Positions 1-7,971 of a stretch of 34,137 bases of DNA are shown here, piece after piece. The notes beneath the pieces are model-generated. The model had not been told where the DNA came from. It saw only the letters and a list, made by a program, of their open reading frames with translations, and did not search any database. Origin of the DNA: Planctomicrobium piriforme (GTDB lineage Bacteria; Planctomycetota; Planctomycetia; Planctomycetales; Planctomycetaceae); the NCBI GenBank assembly GCA_945860955.1, contig CAMATH010000093.1, positions 1 through 34,137 of the forward strand, read 5' to 3'. The number at the start of each line of letters is the position of its first letter. Position 1 is the stretch's first letter. The translations under genes were made by a program, and so were the position numbers.

Positions 1-534
1 CTCCAGCGTCGCCAGTCCGATCGGGCCGGCCCCGATGATCAGGCACGATTCGTGGGCTTTCAAACCCGATCGATTCACCGCATGGCAGCCAATCGCCAGA
101 GTCTCCACTAGCGCGAGTTGCTCGAACGACAGTTTTCGCGAAATGTGCAGCTTTCGCGCGGGAACCACAAACTGCGGCCGCAAGCCACCATCACAGTGGA
201 CCCCCAGCGTCTGATGCTTCTCGCAACAATTGGTGTAGCCCCGGACGCAGGCGTAGCATTTCTGACAGTTGATGTACGGCTCAACGGCGCAGTGATCGCC
301 CGGCTGAACCTGGGAGACCCGTTCGCCGATCTCCAGAACTTCGACCCCCAGTTCATGTCCGGGGATCCGCGGGTAACTGAAGAACGGCATCTTCCCAAGG
401 TAGCCGCTAAGGTCGGTTCCGCAGATCCCCACGGTATTGACCCGCACCAGAGCGTCCCCTGGGCCAGGGCGGCCGGGAGCGGGAATGTCGAGCCGTTTCC
501 AGTTCTTCGGCGATTCGAGCGAGAGTGCTTTCAT
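1..534 (-). CDS. Zinc-dependent alcohol dehydrogenase, L-galactonate 5-dehydrogenase-like (partial, 3' end outside window)
   Basis: The N-terminal 178 residues of a medium-chain Zn alcohol dehydrogenase are present; the gene runs off the window start. Visible are the catalytic-zinc Cys38 (GICGTD) and His60-Glu61 (GHE), the four structural-zinc cysteines Cys90, Cys93, Cys96 and Cys104, and the start of the NAD-binding Rossmann fold (GAGPIG, 168-173). PFFSYPR and TNCCEK followed by GVHxDGG are the pattern I associate with E. coli LgoD/YjjN, which oxidises L-galactonate at C5; this match is from memory. The start is the ATG at 534, 14 bp after the stop of the aldo/keto reductase upstream, so the two probably form an operon. 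The family is certain, the substrate is inferred. Threonine or polyol dehydrogenase is the main alternative. Confidence 0.85.
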   Translation of the reverse strand, partial: MKALSLESPKNWKRLDIPAPGRPGPGDALVRVNTVGICGTDLSGYLGKMPFFSYPRIPGHELGVEVLEIGERVSQVQPGDHCAVEPYINCQKCYACVRGYTNCCEKHQTLGVHCDGGLRPQFVVPARKLHISRKLSFEQLALVETLAIGCHAVNRSGLKAHESCLIIGAGPIGLATLE

Positions 535-548
535 TGTGGCTTCAGCCC

Positions 549-1496
549 TTACTTGGCAGGTTGCGGGTCGTTGTTTTCCGGCCGGCCCTCAATGTAGAAC
601 CAGTTGTGAATCGGCGCGAGGATCTGTTGCACTTCGGAAACGAGTTGTTGATCGAGCGGCAGTTCGGCCCAGTTTGCCCACTGGCGGACATTTTCCGGAT
701 TCGCGGAACCGACGATGCAGGTGGTCATGTCGGGATTGGCGATCGAAAACTGCAGCGCGAGTTGCGCGATGTCGACACCCCGCCGGGCGCAATGCTCCGC
801 CGCCCGCCGGCAAATCGCCCGCACTTCCGGGGTCGCCTTGTGCCATTTGGGCAGCTCGGCGTTGGTCAGGAGTCGTGCCGAAAACGGCGCGGCGTTCATG
901 ATGCCGACCCGCTTGGATTTCAGGTACGGAACCAGGTCGGCGAACATTGTGTTCTGGAGCGTGTAATGGTTGTACGACAGCACGACATCCAGTGGAACCT
1001 GATCCAGCACGTAGCGGAAGATGTTCATGGGATAACCGCTGATTCCCACAAACCGAACCTTGCCCGACTGCTGAATTTTTCGAAGTGTTGGCAGAGTTTC
1101 GACCACAATCTGCCGCATGTCGACGAATTCAATGTCGTGGCACAGCATAATGTCGAGGTGGTCGACCCCCATCCGTTTCAGACTGACGTCCACACTTTCG
1201 ATGACTCGCTTCGCCGAGAAATCGAAATGGGCCGAGTCGTACCGCCCGAGTTTTGATCCCAGGAGGTAACTGTCGCGGGGGACGCCCCGCAGGGCGAAAC
1301 CGAGCAGACATTCGCTGGTCCCGCGTCCGTAGAAGGGGGACGTGTCGATGAAATTCATCCCCAGGTCGAGCGCGACACGAACGGAGCGCAACGCTTCGTT
1401 CAAATCGACCGCGCGAAACTCCTGCCCCAGCGACGAGGCACCAAAACTGAGGAGTGGTAGCGAAAGACCGGTCCGCCCCAGGACGCGTTGTTGCAT
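549..1496 (-). CDS. Aldo/keto reductase, L-galactose/L-fucose dehydrogenase type
   Basis: This is a 315-residue cytoplasmic NAD(P)-dependent oxidoreductase of the aldo/keto reductase fold. The catalytic tetrad is complete: Asp51 (NFIDTSPFYG), Tyr56, Lys82 (GSKLG) and His120 (LCHD). The opening VLGRTGL and the LCHDIEFVD region resemble plant L-galactose dehydrogenase and bacterial L-fucose dehydrogenases, which oxidise an aldose at C1 to the lactone. I chose the ATG at 1496. The frame stays open to 1826, but that extension is Arg/Pro-rich, is not family-like, and would overlap the divergent dus gene. No SD is visible. The gene lies 14 bp before the Zn alcohol dehydrogenase, which supports joint use in deoxy- or L-sugar catabolism. 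The family is certain, the substrate probable. Confidence 0.9.
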   Translation of the reverse strand: MQQRVLGRTGLSLPLLSFGASSLGQEFRAVDLNEALRSVRVALDLGMNFIDTSPFYGRGTSECLLGFALRGVPRDSYLLGSKLGRYDSAHFDFSAKRVIESVDVSLKRMGVDHLDIMLCHDIEFVDMRQIVVETLPTLRKIQQSGKVRFVGISGYPMNIFRYVLDQVPLDVVLSYNHYTLQNTMFADLVPYLKSKRVGIMNAAPFSARLLTNAELPKWHKATPEVRAICRRAAEHCARRGVDIAQLALQFSIANPDMTTCIVGSANPENVRQWANWAELPLDQQLVSEVQQILAPIHNWFYIEGRPENNDPQPAK

Positions 1497-1665
1497 GACG
1501 GTTCGGAACTCATTGCGAAAGTGCGGGGTGGAATGGCGTTCTCCACTCGGAGACCGTTCAACGAATCGACTGTTCCACCAACGCGTTGTATTGCCTGCGG
1601 TTCGATCTGGCAACGCAGCGCGAGAATGTCGCATTTTCCGCCACAGGGAGTAGAATGGGACCACT

Positions 1666-2721
1666 GTGTCAATCAAACCCCTTTCGTACGGCCCGTTGCG
1701 GCTTCCCACACGTTGGCTTCTCTCTCCTCTGGCGGGATTCACGAATCTGCCATTTCGGCGGATCGTTCGCGCTTTAGGAGGTCTGGGGCTGGCCACCACC
1801 GATCTGGTCAACGCCCGAGCGCTCATCGAAGGCTCGGCGAAGACGCTGGAATTGACCGCGACGTGCCCCGACGATTCGCCGCTCGCGGTTCAGATCTTCG
1901 GTGCCGATCCGCGGATCATGTCCGAGGCGGCGCGGATGCTCGCGGACCGCGGAGTCGCTTCGATCGACATCAACATGGGATGCCCGGTCAACAAAGTGAC
2001 CAAGACCGGGTCCGGCGCGAGTCTGATGTGCCGGCGGGACGAGACGGTCGACCTGGTGGAACAGGTGGTTCGCGCCGTGCCGATTCCGGTCACCGTGAAA
2101 ATGCGCCTGGGATGGGACGATCAGAACATCACCGCACCCGCATTCGCGCGGGCGTTCGAACAGGTGGGGGTCGCCGCCATCGCGATCCATGGCCGGACCC
2201 GTGCCCAGGGCTTTAGCGGAGTGGTCAACCGGGATGGAATTCGCCAAGTGGTCGAGGCGGTCGAGTCAATCCCCGTGATTGGCAATGGGGATGTCCGTAC
2301 TGTCGCCGACGCCGAACGGATGTTGCGAGAGACCGGTTGCGACGGCGTGTCGATCGGCCGGGGCGCGCTCGCCAACCCCTGGATTTTCCGCCAGTTGGAA
2401 CAATGGGAGCGAACCGGCCAGTACGAGCCGGCGGGAGATTTCGACGACCGGCTACGGTTACTGAAGCAGCAGTTCCGGTACGTGATGGAGTTGCGCGGGG
2501 GCGACCGCGCGGTGCCGTTCTTTCGGAAGATGGCCCACTGGTATCTCAAGTCGATGCGGGTTCCCCCGATTCTGCGGAACAAGTGTCAGCAGGTTCACAC
2601 CTGCGACGAGTTCTTCGCGGTGATCGACGAGATCGCCGAGCGGGGACCGGCGGTGGGGACTCGGCACGACCTGCCCGACATGCACATTCATGTCCCGGCG
2701 GGGCCGAACGCGAACTGGTGA
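1666..2721 (+). CDS. dus: tRNA-dihydrouridine synthase (Dus/NifR3 family)
   Basis: This 351-residue flavoenzyme reduces specific uridines in tRNA D-loops to dihydrouridine, using FMN and NADPH. Family signatures are all present: the N-terminal LAPMxG-like segment (SPLAGFTNLPFR, 20-31), the catalytic Cys106 in INMGCPV, Lys145 in TVKMRLGW, His175 and Arg177 in IHGRTR, and the FMN-phosphate loops GNGDV (206-210) and GRGAL (231-235). Length matches DusB-like enzymes (about 320-350 aa). The start is a GTG at 1666. AGGGAG lies about 15 bases upstream, which is far for an SD, so the start is less certain than the gene. It is divergent from the aldo/keto reductase (169 bp) and convergent with the ggt-like gene. 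Confidence 0.95.
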   Translation: MSIKPLSYGPLRLPTRWLLSPLAGFTNLPFRRIVRALGGLGLATTDLVNARALIEGSAKTLELTATCPDDSPLAVQIFGADPRIMSEAARMLADRGVASIDINMGCPVNKVTKTGSGASLMCRRDETVDLVEQVVRAVPIPVTVKMRLGWDDQNITAPAFARAFEQVGVAAIAIHGRTRAQGFSGVVNRDGIRQVVEAVESIPVIGNGDVRTVADAERMLRETGCDGVSIGRGALANPWIFRQLEQWERTGQYEPAGDFDDRLRLLKQQFRYVMELRGGDRAVPFFRKMAHWYLKSMRVPPILRNKCQQVHTCDEFFAVIDEIAERGPAVGTRHDLPDMHIHVPAGPNANW

Positions 2722-2768
2722 TATTCAGCGTGGTCCGGGTCGAGACCTATTGGTCGAGCCGCACCCGT

Positions 2769-2798
2769 CAGGAAGCGGGAGATTGACTCCGCTTCCTG
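2769..2798. terminator. Likely bidirectional terminator hairpin between convergent dus and ggt-like genes
   Basis: A perfect 10-bp inverted repeat (CAGGAAGCGG / CCGCTTCCTG) encloses a 10-base loop. It lies midway in the 123-bp space between two converging stop codons. A second, shorter stem follows at 2813-2828 (CCGAAA / TTTCGG, loop TTGT). No long T-run follows on either strand, so this is not a textbook intrinsic terminator, but position and stem strength fit termination for both genes. Confidence 0.55.
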
Positions 2799-2844
2799 GC
2801 GGGCGCGGCTCCCCGAAATTGTTTTCGGACGCCCCCCTTACCCC

Positions 2845-4470
2845 TCAATACGCCAGCGCGTAGCCGTCGCGTCGGGGGTCGGCCCCGGCGAGACGGGCAC
2901 CGCTTTCCGGGTCGATCATCACTGCCTGGCCACCTCCCACCAGGAAGTTGTAATCGCCAATCAGTTCGAGGTAGTGACCCCGTTGCGACAGCGTCCGCAA
3001 CACGTCGAAGGGGACACGGGTTTCGATTTGCATCCGTGTCCCCTCCCAGAGTCGAAATCGGGGGGCATCGATCGCCGCCTGCACGTCGGCACCGAAATCG
3101 ATCACGTTCAGCAGCATCTGCGCGGTTGTGTGCAGGATGCCGTAGCTCCCGGGAGTCGAGACCGAAAACCAGAATCGCCCGTCTTCGTGAAACACCTGAA
3201 CCGGAGCCATGCAGGCCGCCCAGCGTTTGCCGGGCGCGATGAGATTCGGCGTCGGGCAGGCCGGGTCGATTTCGCACCAATAGCAGAAACTGTTGAGCGC
3301 GACTCCGGTGTCGGGAACGACGCATCCGGATCCGAAACCGTGCCCGAGCGACTGGGTGATGCTCGCGACGTTGCCTTGCTCATCAACCACTCCCAGGTGT
3401 GTCGTCATCCCGTCCGCTTTGCCCGCCGTCACGTGGCTGGCGATTTTTCCGCCGTTCCAACGCTCTCCTTCGCTGCGTGACGCCACCTGCCGTTGAATTC
3501 CCTCCCGGCGGCTCGCCAGATACACGGGACTCAACAATCGATCAAGCGGAACGGGAGTGAACTTCGGATCGCCGGCGTACTGAATACGGTCAGCGATCGC
3601 CAGTTTCGCGCACTCGGTGACGGTCTGCAGATAGTCGGCGGAGTTGTGCCCCATCGCGACCAGATCTTCCGCCTCCAAGAGCTTCAGCGTCTGCAGAATC
3701 TGAAACCCCTCGTTGTTGGGAGGGCAGGTTGTAACGCGTTTACCCCGATAACTGACGCTGATCGGATCTTCCCAATCGGGGCGATAGCCCGCGAGGTCGT
3801 CGCGGGTCATCAAGCCTCCCTCGGTTTCCATAAACCGATGGAGCCGGTCGGCGAACTCTCCGCGATAGAACCAGTCGGGCCCCTCAGCGGCCAGCGTTCG
3901 CAAGGTTCGCGCCAGGTCGGGCTGCCTGAGAATCGCGCCGATCCGCAGCGGAACTTCTCCCCAGACCATTCGGCCGGCGGCGTTCAGGCGGGGGAGCGAG
4001 CTAGCAATGAGGTCGACGTTGAAGGGGTGCAGGGGAAAGCCGTGGTCGGCCAGCTCGATCGCCGGCGCGAGGACTTCCGACCACGACAGCGTGCCATGGG
4101 ATTTCAGCGCTTCGAACCAGCCGGCGACATTCCCGGGAATCATCGGAGCGCGTGGCCCCAATTCCCGGGTGATTTCGGTGAACTGGTCGAACGTGCCCCG
4201 GGCGGGGGTGTTGCCGCAGAAATTGAGGACGCGCGTGCGTCCGTCGGCCAGATGCAGCAGGAGAAAGCCCACTCCCGCGATACCGCTCATGTACGGTTCG
4301 ACGACCCCCAGGGCGATCGCGGTCGCGATGGCGGCGTCAATCGCGTTCCCCCCCCGTTTCAGGATCTCCAGTCCCACCTGACTGGAAAGAGGGTGAGCCG
4401 ACGCGACGGCGGCGTGCCGGCCGGCGACGACGGGACGAGTCCGATTCCAAAGAACGGCGGAGCTGGGCAT
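2845..4470 (-). CDS. Gamma-glutamyltransferase/hydrolase-like Ntn-hydrolase
   Basis: This 541-residue protein is of the gamma-glutamyltranspeptidase family, made as one chain that cleaves itself before a catalytic threonine. The N-terminal GGNAIDAAIA segment (40-49), the PGNVAGW segment (112-118) and the nucleophile region GMTTHLGVVD with Thr356 are clear, so autoprocessing should give a large subunit of about 355 aa and a small one of about 186 aa. No signal peptide is visible, which points to a cytoplasmic YwrD-like enzyme rather than periplasmic Ggt. The Gly-Gly pair that helps form the oxyanion hole in E. coli Ggt appears here as Gly441-Ser442 (TPGSYG). The start is the ATG at 4470; the frame opens to 4599, but the extra residues are not family-like. 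The substrate could be glutathione, another gamma-glutamyl compound or an acyl amide. Confidence 0.9.
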   Translation of the reverse strand: MPSSAVLWNRTRPVVAGRHAAVASAHPLSSQVGLEILKRGGNAIDAAIATAIALGVVEPYMSGIAGVGFLLLHLADGRTRVLNFCGNTPARGTFDQFTEITRELGPRAPMIPGNVAGWFEALKSHGTLSWSEVLAPAIELADHGFPLHPFNVDLIASSLPRLNAAGRMVWGEVPLRIGAILRQPDLARTLRTLAAEGPDWFYRGEFADRLHRFMETEGGLMTRDDLAGYRPDWEDPISVSYRGKRVTTCPPNNEGFQILQTLKLLEAEDLVAMGHNSADYLQTVTECAKLAIADRIQYAGDPKFTPVPLDRLLSPVYLASRREGIQRQVASRSEGERWNGGKIASHVTAGKADGMTTHLGVVDEQGNVASITQSLGHGFGSGCVVPDTGVALNSFCYWCEIDPACPTPNLIAPGKRWAACMAPVQVFHEDGRFWFSVSTPGSYGILHTTAQMLLNVIDFGADVQAAIDAPRFRLWEGTRMQIETRVPFDVLRTLSQRGHYLELIGDYNFLVGGGQAVMIDPESGARLAGADPRRDGYALAY

Positions 4471-4565
4471 TTCGAGCGAGCGGTGCGAGCGAGTGGGGTA
4501 CCGGCGGGACAATGGAGGGGCTTCCCACGGCGATTGGGTTGCGGAACCCCCGATTCGTCCGCCAG

Positions 4566-4571
4566 TATACT
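4566..4571 (+). promoter_or_regulatory. Possible -10 element upstream of rhomboid gene
   Basis: TATACT matches five of six bases of the sigma-70 -10 consensus and lies 31 bases before the rhomboid ATG, within the 132-bp divergent spacer. No good -35 box is seen at the right distance, so this is weak. Confidence 0.2.
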
Positions 4572-4602
4572 GTCCCACTCGAATTCCGCACGGGTTCATC
4601 GC

Positions 4603-5409
4603 ATGCTTCCACTCCGCGACAACATTCCGTCCCGCTCAACTCCGTTCATCAATTACCTGATGATCGCGATTTGCGGTGTCGTATTCGCCTTCCAGCTCGC
4701 CGACGAGAACGACGGGCGCGATGAAATGGTGGAACGGCTGGGGATGATCCCGGTGCGAATCACCCGCCCGGATGAACCGGTCATGATTCCGAAAGTGGTT
4801 CTCCAGCAGACTGCTTCGGGGATTCGAGAAGTCACACGGACCGTTCCCGCTGCGGCTCCGAGTTTCCCCGCGGTCTTCACGCTGCTCACCTGCATCTTCC
4901 TGCACGGTGGCTGGGCACACTTCATTGGGAACATGTGGTTCCTTTACATCTTTGGCGACAATGTCGAAGACCGCCTGGGACATTTTGGCTACCTGGTGTT
5001 CTACCTGGTGTGCGGCGTGGCGGCGAGTACGGTCCACCTGCTGTCGGACCGCAGCTCGATCATGCCCACCATTGGTGCCAGCGGCGCGATCGCCGGCGTG
5101 ATGGGGGCGTACATGCTGTTGTATCCCCGCGCGACCGTGATGACGCTGATCCCCCTGGTGGTTTTCATGCAGATCGTTTCGATTCCCGCCCCGATCTTTC
5201 TGGGAATCTGGTTTCTCATGCAGATTTTCAGTGGTTTTGGCGAAGCCTCGGGGGAAGGGGCGGGAATCGCCTGGTGGGCGCATATTGGCGGATTCGTGGT
5301 CGGTGTCGCGATCGCCTTTATTCTCAATCGGCTCCACTTCACCCGCCCGCGCGTCGACATGCGACGCCCCAACAGCGATTCATTTCACATGTATCGGCTG
5401 CGGTCGTAA
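4603..5409 (+). CDS. Rhomboid family intramembrane serine protease
   Basis: This 268-residue integral membrane protease cleaves transmembrane segments of other membrane proteins. The catalytic dyad is Ser160 in GASGAIAG and His227 in WWAHIGGF. His106 and Asn110 in the HFIGNMWFL segment are the conserved TM2 residues that help the oxyanion hole. About six membrane segments can be seen: roughly 15-32, 90-117, 128-145, 155-174, 178-208 and 222-241. There is a soluble insert of about 50 residues (36-86) between TM1 and TM2. The start is the ATG at 4603. The same frame runs open upstream to 3493, but that part is antisense to the ggt-like gene and does not look like protein. The substrate is unknown; nothing adjacent shows an obvious C-terminal rhomboid sorting tag. 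Confidence 0.93.
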   Translation: MLPLRDNIPSRSTPFINYLMIAICGVVFAFQLADENDGRDEMVERLGMIPVRITRPDEPVMIPKVVLQQTASGIREVTRTVPAAAPSFPAVFTLLTCIFLHGGWAHFIGNMWFLYIFGDNVEDRLGHFGYLVFYLVCGVAASTVHLLSDRSSIMPTIGASGAIAGVMGAYMLLYPRATVMTLIPLVVFMQIVSIPAPIFLGIWFLMQIFSGFGEASGEGAGIAWWAHIGGFVVGVAIAFILNRLHFTRPRVDMRRPNSDSFHMYRLRS

Positions 5410-5589
5410 CGACTTGAATCGTGACGGGGCGTATGGCCAGGGAACTCCAAAGGATGACGATTTCGGTGGGTTTGAGAGTCTGGACCGCCCGCGCGAGTTT
5501 TTGAAACGCCGGACGTTTCTGCCCGCCGATACCAATTTGCCGATTGCAACGGAGGGGCCGGTCGTACCTACTGAGATGACTCAAATTCC

Positions 5590-7281
5590 ATGAGACTTCG
5601 ACTCGCGCCTCTCAGAGTGGTTCTTGCTTTGCTGTTCGTCGCGCTGGCCGGATGCGTCTCCTCCGGGAGTCGGCTCTACTGGTCCCCACCGCCAGTACCG
5701 GCTTTGTGTGCGGCTTCCTCCAACCCGGCGAAGGAACTGCTTCAACGGGCGGCGGTGGCGGATGGTTTGAACGATCCCACCGCTCCCGAACTCTATTTGC
5801 ACGCCGCACTGACCGCCTGGAACGAAATTGAGAAGTCGCAGAATAACTGCGCAAACTGCGGTGAGTTTCCAGATTCCGCCGAGACGTATCGCGTCGCAGT
5901 CGGGAGATTCCTGGAAACCGCGCGAGACCAGGGAGAATGGGTCGCTGGCGAAGGATTTTACGTCTCAACCAGTCAGGGACGGATTTCGATTCCGATTCAA
6001 CCACACGCGTTCGCGTGGCGCGCAGACGAGTTTCAGGAACTCCATGCTGTCGGAGACTACGCGGCTCCCTCTCTTTCGCGTCGGCACGAAGGTTTCGGAC
6101 TCGGGGCACCCGTTGTGGCGGTTCGGCACGATTCCCCAGCCCTGCGTCCTGGTGATCGCTTTTTGCCACCAACTTCCTATTTCGCCGCGACAGCGATATT
6201 GCGACCGACCAAACACCTGGATGGAACCCCCGGCATCACGCTGGAGTTGTGGGATCCCCAAACGACCCGCCATGTGACCGGACCTGCGGGTGAGATCCCA
6301 CTGGCCACAGACATCTCAGCACCGATGGCTTATCGCGAGGTTGAACGGAACACACCGTTCGATCCCTTCGAAATGTTTGTCTATCCCGACAACAATCCGG
6401 TCACGGAAGGGTTGTACCTCCTCGAACCGTATCAACCAGGAAAGATACCGGTCGTGTTCGTCCACGGACTGCTCTCGAGTCCGCGGACGTGGATTGACCT
6501 CGTCAACGACTTGAAAGCGAATCCCGAATTCAACACCCGATATCAGATCTGGGTATTTGGTTACGCGACGGGAAAACCATTCATCGCGTCGGCGGCAGCG
6601 CTGCGTCGGGATCTGTGTGAGGCGGTGTCGGAATTGGACGCCGAGGGCTACGACCCAGCCCTGCGAGAAATCGTGCTGGTGGGACACAGCATGGGAGGGC
6701 TGATCTCCAAATTGCAGGTCGCATCCAGCGGAAACGAACTGTGGGGGACGATCGCCAGTGAGCCGTTGGACAATCTAAAAATGTCGGACGAATCCCGCGA
6801 ACGAATCCGCGAGATTGTGTACTTTGAACCCGTTCCCTTCATCCGGCGAGTGGTTTTTGTAGGAACACCCCATCGTGGGGCCGCGGTCGCGACACGCGTT
6901 GTCGGCCGAGTCAGCTCGGCACTCGTTCGCCGAAATCCCGACGACTATGAGAAACTGCGGGAAATCATCGCCGACAACCGCGGCGCGTTCCGCATTTCAC
7001 CCTGGGGTCGATTGCCCACCAGCATCGATATGTTGGAACCGTCAGATCGGATGCTGCAAGCGACCGAACGGATGACGTTGAGCGACCGAGTGCATTTCCA
7101 CACGATCGCCGGGACGGGGCTCTACACGCTGGGGCCGGGAAAAGGGGACGGAGTCGTGCCACTTTCCAGCGCGACACATCCGGTGGCGGAAAGCGAGCTG
7201 CAGGTGAAGACCACGCATACGAACATCCATCGCCATCCCGAATCGACTGCGGAAATCTGGCGGATTCTGAGTGAACCGTAA
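5590..7281 (+). CDS. Lipoprotein alpha/beta hydrolase (esterase/lipase)
   Basis: This 563-residue protein has a lipoprotein signal peptide ending in the lipobox LAGC, so Cys22 should be lipidated and the enzyme anchored on a membrane facing away from the cytoplasm. The N-terminal 270 residues are a helical/beta region I do not recognise. The hydrolase domain starts near 285 with PVVFVHGLLSSPRTW (oxyanion region). The nucleophile is Ser367 in GHSMGG, followed by FVGTPHRG (423-430). The acid is probably Asp520 (KGDGVVPLSSA) and the base a His at 543-549 (TTHTNIHRH). The elements resemble the PGAP1/triacylglycerol lipase group. It lies 180 bp after the rhomboid gene on the same strand; that gap holds nothing I recognise. 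The substrate is unknown. Confidence 0.88.
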   Translation: MRLRLAPLRVVLALLFVALAGCVSSGSRLYWSPPPVPALCAASSNPAKELLQRAAVADGLNDPTAPELYLHAALTAWNEIEKSQNNCANCGEFPDSAETYRVAVGRFLETARDQGEWVAGEGFYVSTSQGRISIPIQPHAFAWRADEFQELHAVGDYAAPSLSRRHEGFGLGAPVVAVRHDSPALRPGDRFLPPTSYFAATAILRPTKHLDGTPGITLELWDPQTTRHVTGPAGEIPLATDISAPMAYREVERNTPFDPFEMFVYPDNNPVTEGLYLLEPYQPGKIPVVFVHGLLSSPRTWIDLVNDLKANPEFNTRYQIWVFGYATGKPFIASAAALRRDLCEAVSELDAEGYDPALREIVLVGHSMGGLISKLQVASSGNELWGTIASEPLDNLKMSDESRERIREIVYFEPVPFIRRVVFVGTPHRGAAVATRVVGRVSSALVRRNPDDYEKLREIIADNRGAFRISPWGRLPTSIDMLEPSDRMLQATERMTLSDRVHFHTIAGTGLYTLGPGKGDGVVPLSSATHPVAESELQVKTTHTNIHRHPESTAEIWRILSEP

Positions 7282-7289
7282 CCGAAGGC

Positions 7290-7859
7290 TTACTTTTTCT
7301 TCAACAACTGCTCCACCAGTTGATTCACATCCGCATAAGTAAACCCCTCCTCCTCGGTCGGGGCGTCATCATTGCTGAAACACTTCACCAGTTTTCCATC
7401 GCGGCCGTAAACAAACACCGCGGGAATGGATGCGATCTTCAGTTTCTCGAACATCTGCTCCGCCTCGTCGCTCGCCAGCAGGTTTTCCAACGTCGACTGC
7501 TGCTTGTCGAGAAACTTCATGACCCGCTCGCGATAGTATTCGGGGGGCTTGCTCTTGATTCCCGCGTAGTCACACGACAGCGACATGCAGACCACCTCTT
7601 TGCCCCCGTACTTCTGGTGCATTTTCACCAGATTGGGAAACTCCTTCATGCACGGCGGACACGAGGTTGACCAAGCGTCGACAACTACGATCTTTCCCTT
7701 GTGAGCCGCGATCCGCTCGACAATTTCGTCCCACCCCGCGATGGTCAGCGAGACTTTGGCTTTCTCCTCGGCAACTGTGCGAGACGCTACGAATCCAATC
7801 GCGATCACCGCCATCGCGCACAGGGGGATTCCGAAACGCATTCCTTGAGTCAGTCGCAT
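7290..7859 (-). CDS. Secreted TlpA-like thioredoxin-fold protein
   Basis: This 189-residue thioredoxin-fold protein has an N-terminal signal peptide or anchor (hydrophobic about 9-25, likely cleavage near 30). The redox motif is Cys67-Pro-Pro-Cys70 in WSTSCPPC, typical of TlpA/ResA proteins that reduce disulfides outside the cytoplasm. The cis-proline is in IASIPAVFVYGRDGK (about 142-156). A Lys-rich tail ends the protein. The start at 7859 is supported by GGAG at 7866-7869, six bases upstream. It is the last gene of a minus-strand run after comM and the DoeB-like gene, but the 112-bp gap with a hairpin suggests it may be transcribed separately. Its client protein is not apparent here. Confidence 0.9.
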   Translation of the reverse strand: MRLTQGMRFGIPLCAMAVIAIGFVASRTVAEEKAKVSLTIAGWDEIVERIAAHKGKIVVVDAWSTSCPPCMKEFPNLVKMHQKYGGKEVVCMSLSCDYAGIKSKPPEYYRERVMKFLDKQQSTLENLLASDEAEQMFEKLKIASIPAVFVYGRDGKLVKCFSNDDAPTEEEGFTYADVNQLVEQLLKKK

Positions 7860-7881
7860 GGTCGTCTCCGTCGGTGAGGGG

Positions 7882-7900
7882 CGCGCTAAGTGAAAGCGCG
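7882..7900. repeat. Short inverted repeat between DoeB-like and thioredoxin-like genes
   Basis: CGCGCT and AGCGCG form a 6-bp stem with a 7-base loop. No T-run follows on the minus strand. It could attenuate transcription leaving the DoeB-like gene, or be chance in GC-rich DNA. Confidence 0.25.
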
Positions 7901-7971
7901 GGGAAAAGTCGATCTCGCAGAATACCGGGCGTAGCGCCAGCCCGACAAGTCCACGTGCGCGGGCGAAGTTG

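Noticed and set aside
3493-4602. Long in-frame N-terminal extension of the rhomboid protease
   Set aside because: It is antisense to the ggt-like gene, Arg/Gly/Pro-rich, and not protein-like; the rhomboid fold is complete from 4603.
4636-5337. 233-codon frame antisense to the rhomboid gene
   Set aside because: Shadow frame rich in His, Asp, Arg and Gln; the sense strand has all rhomboid motifs.
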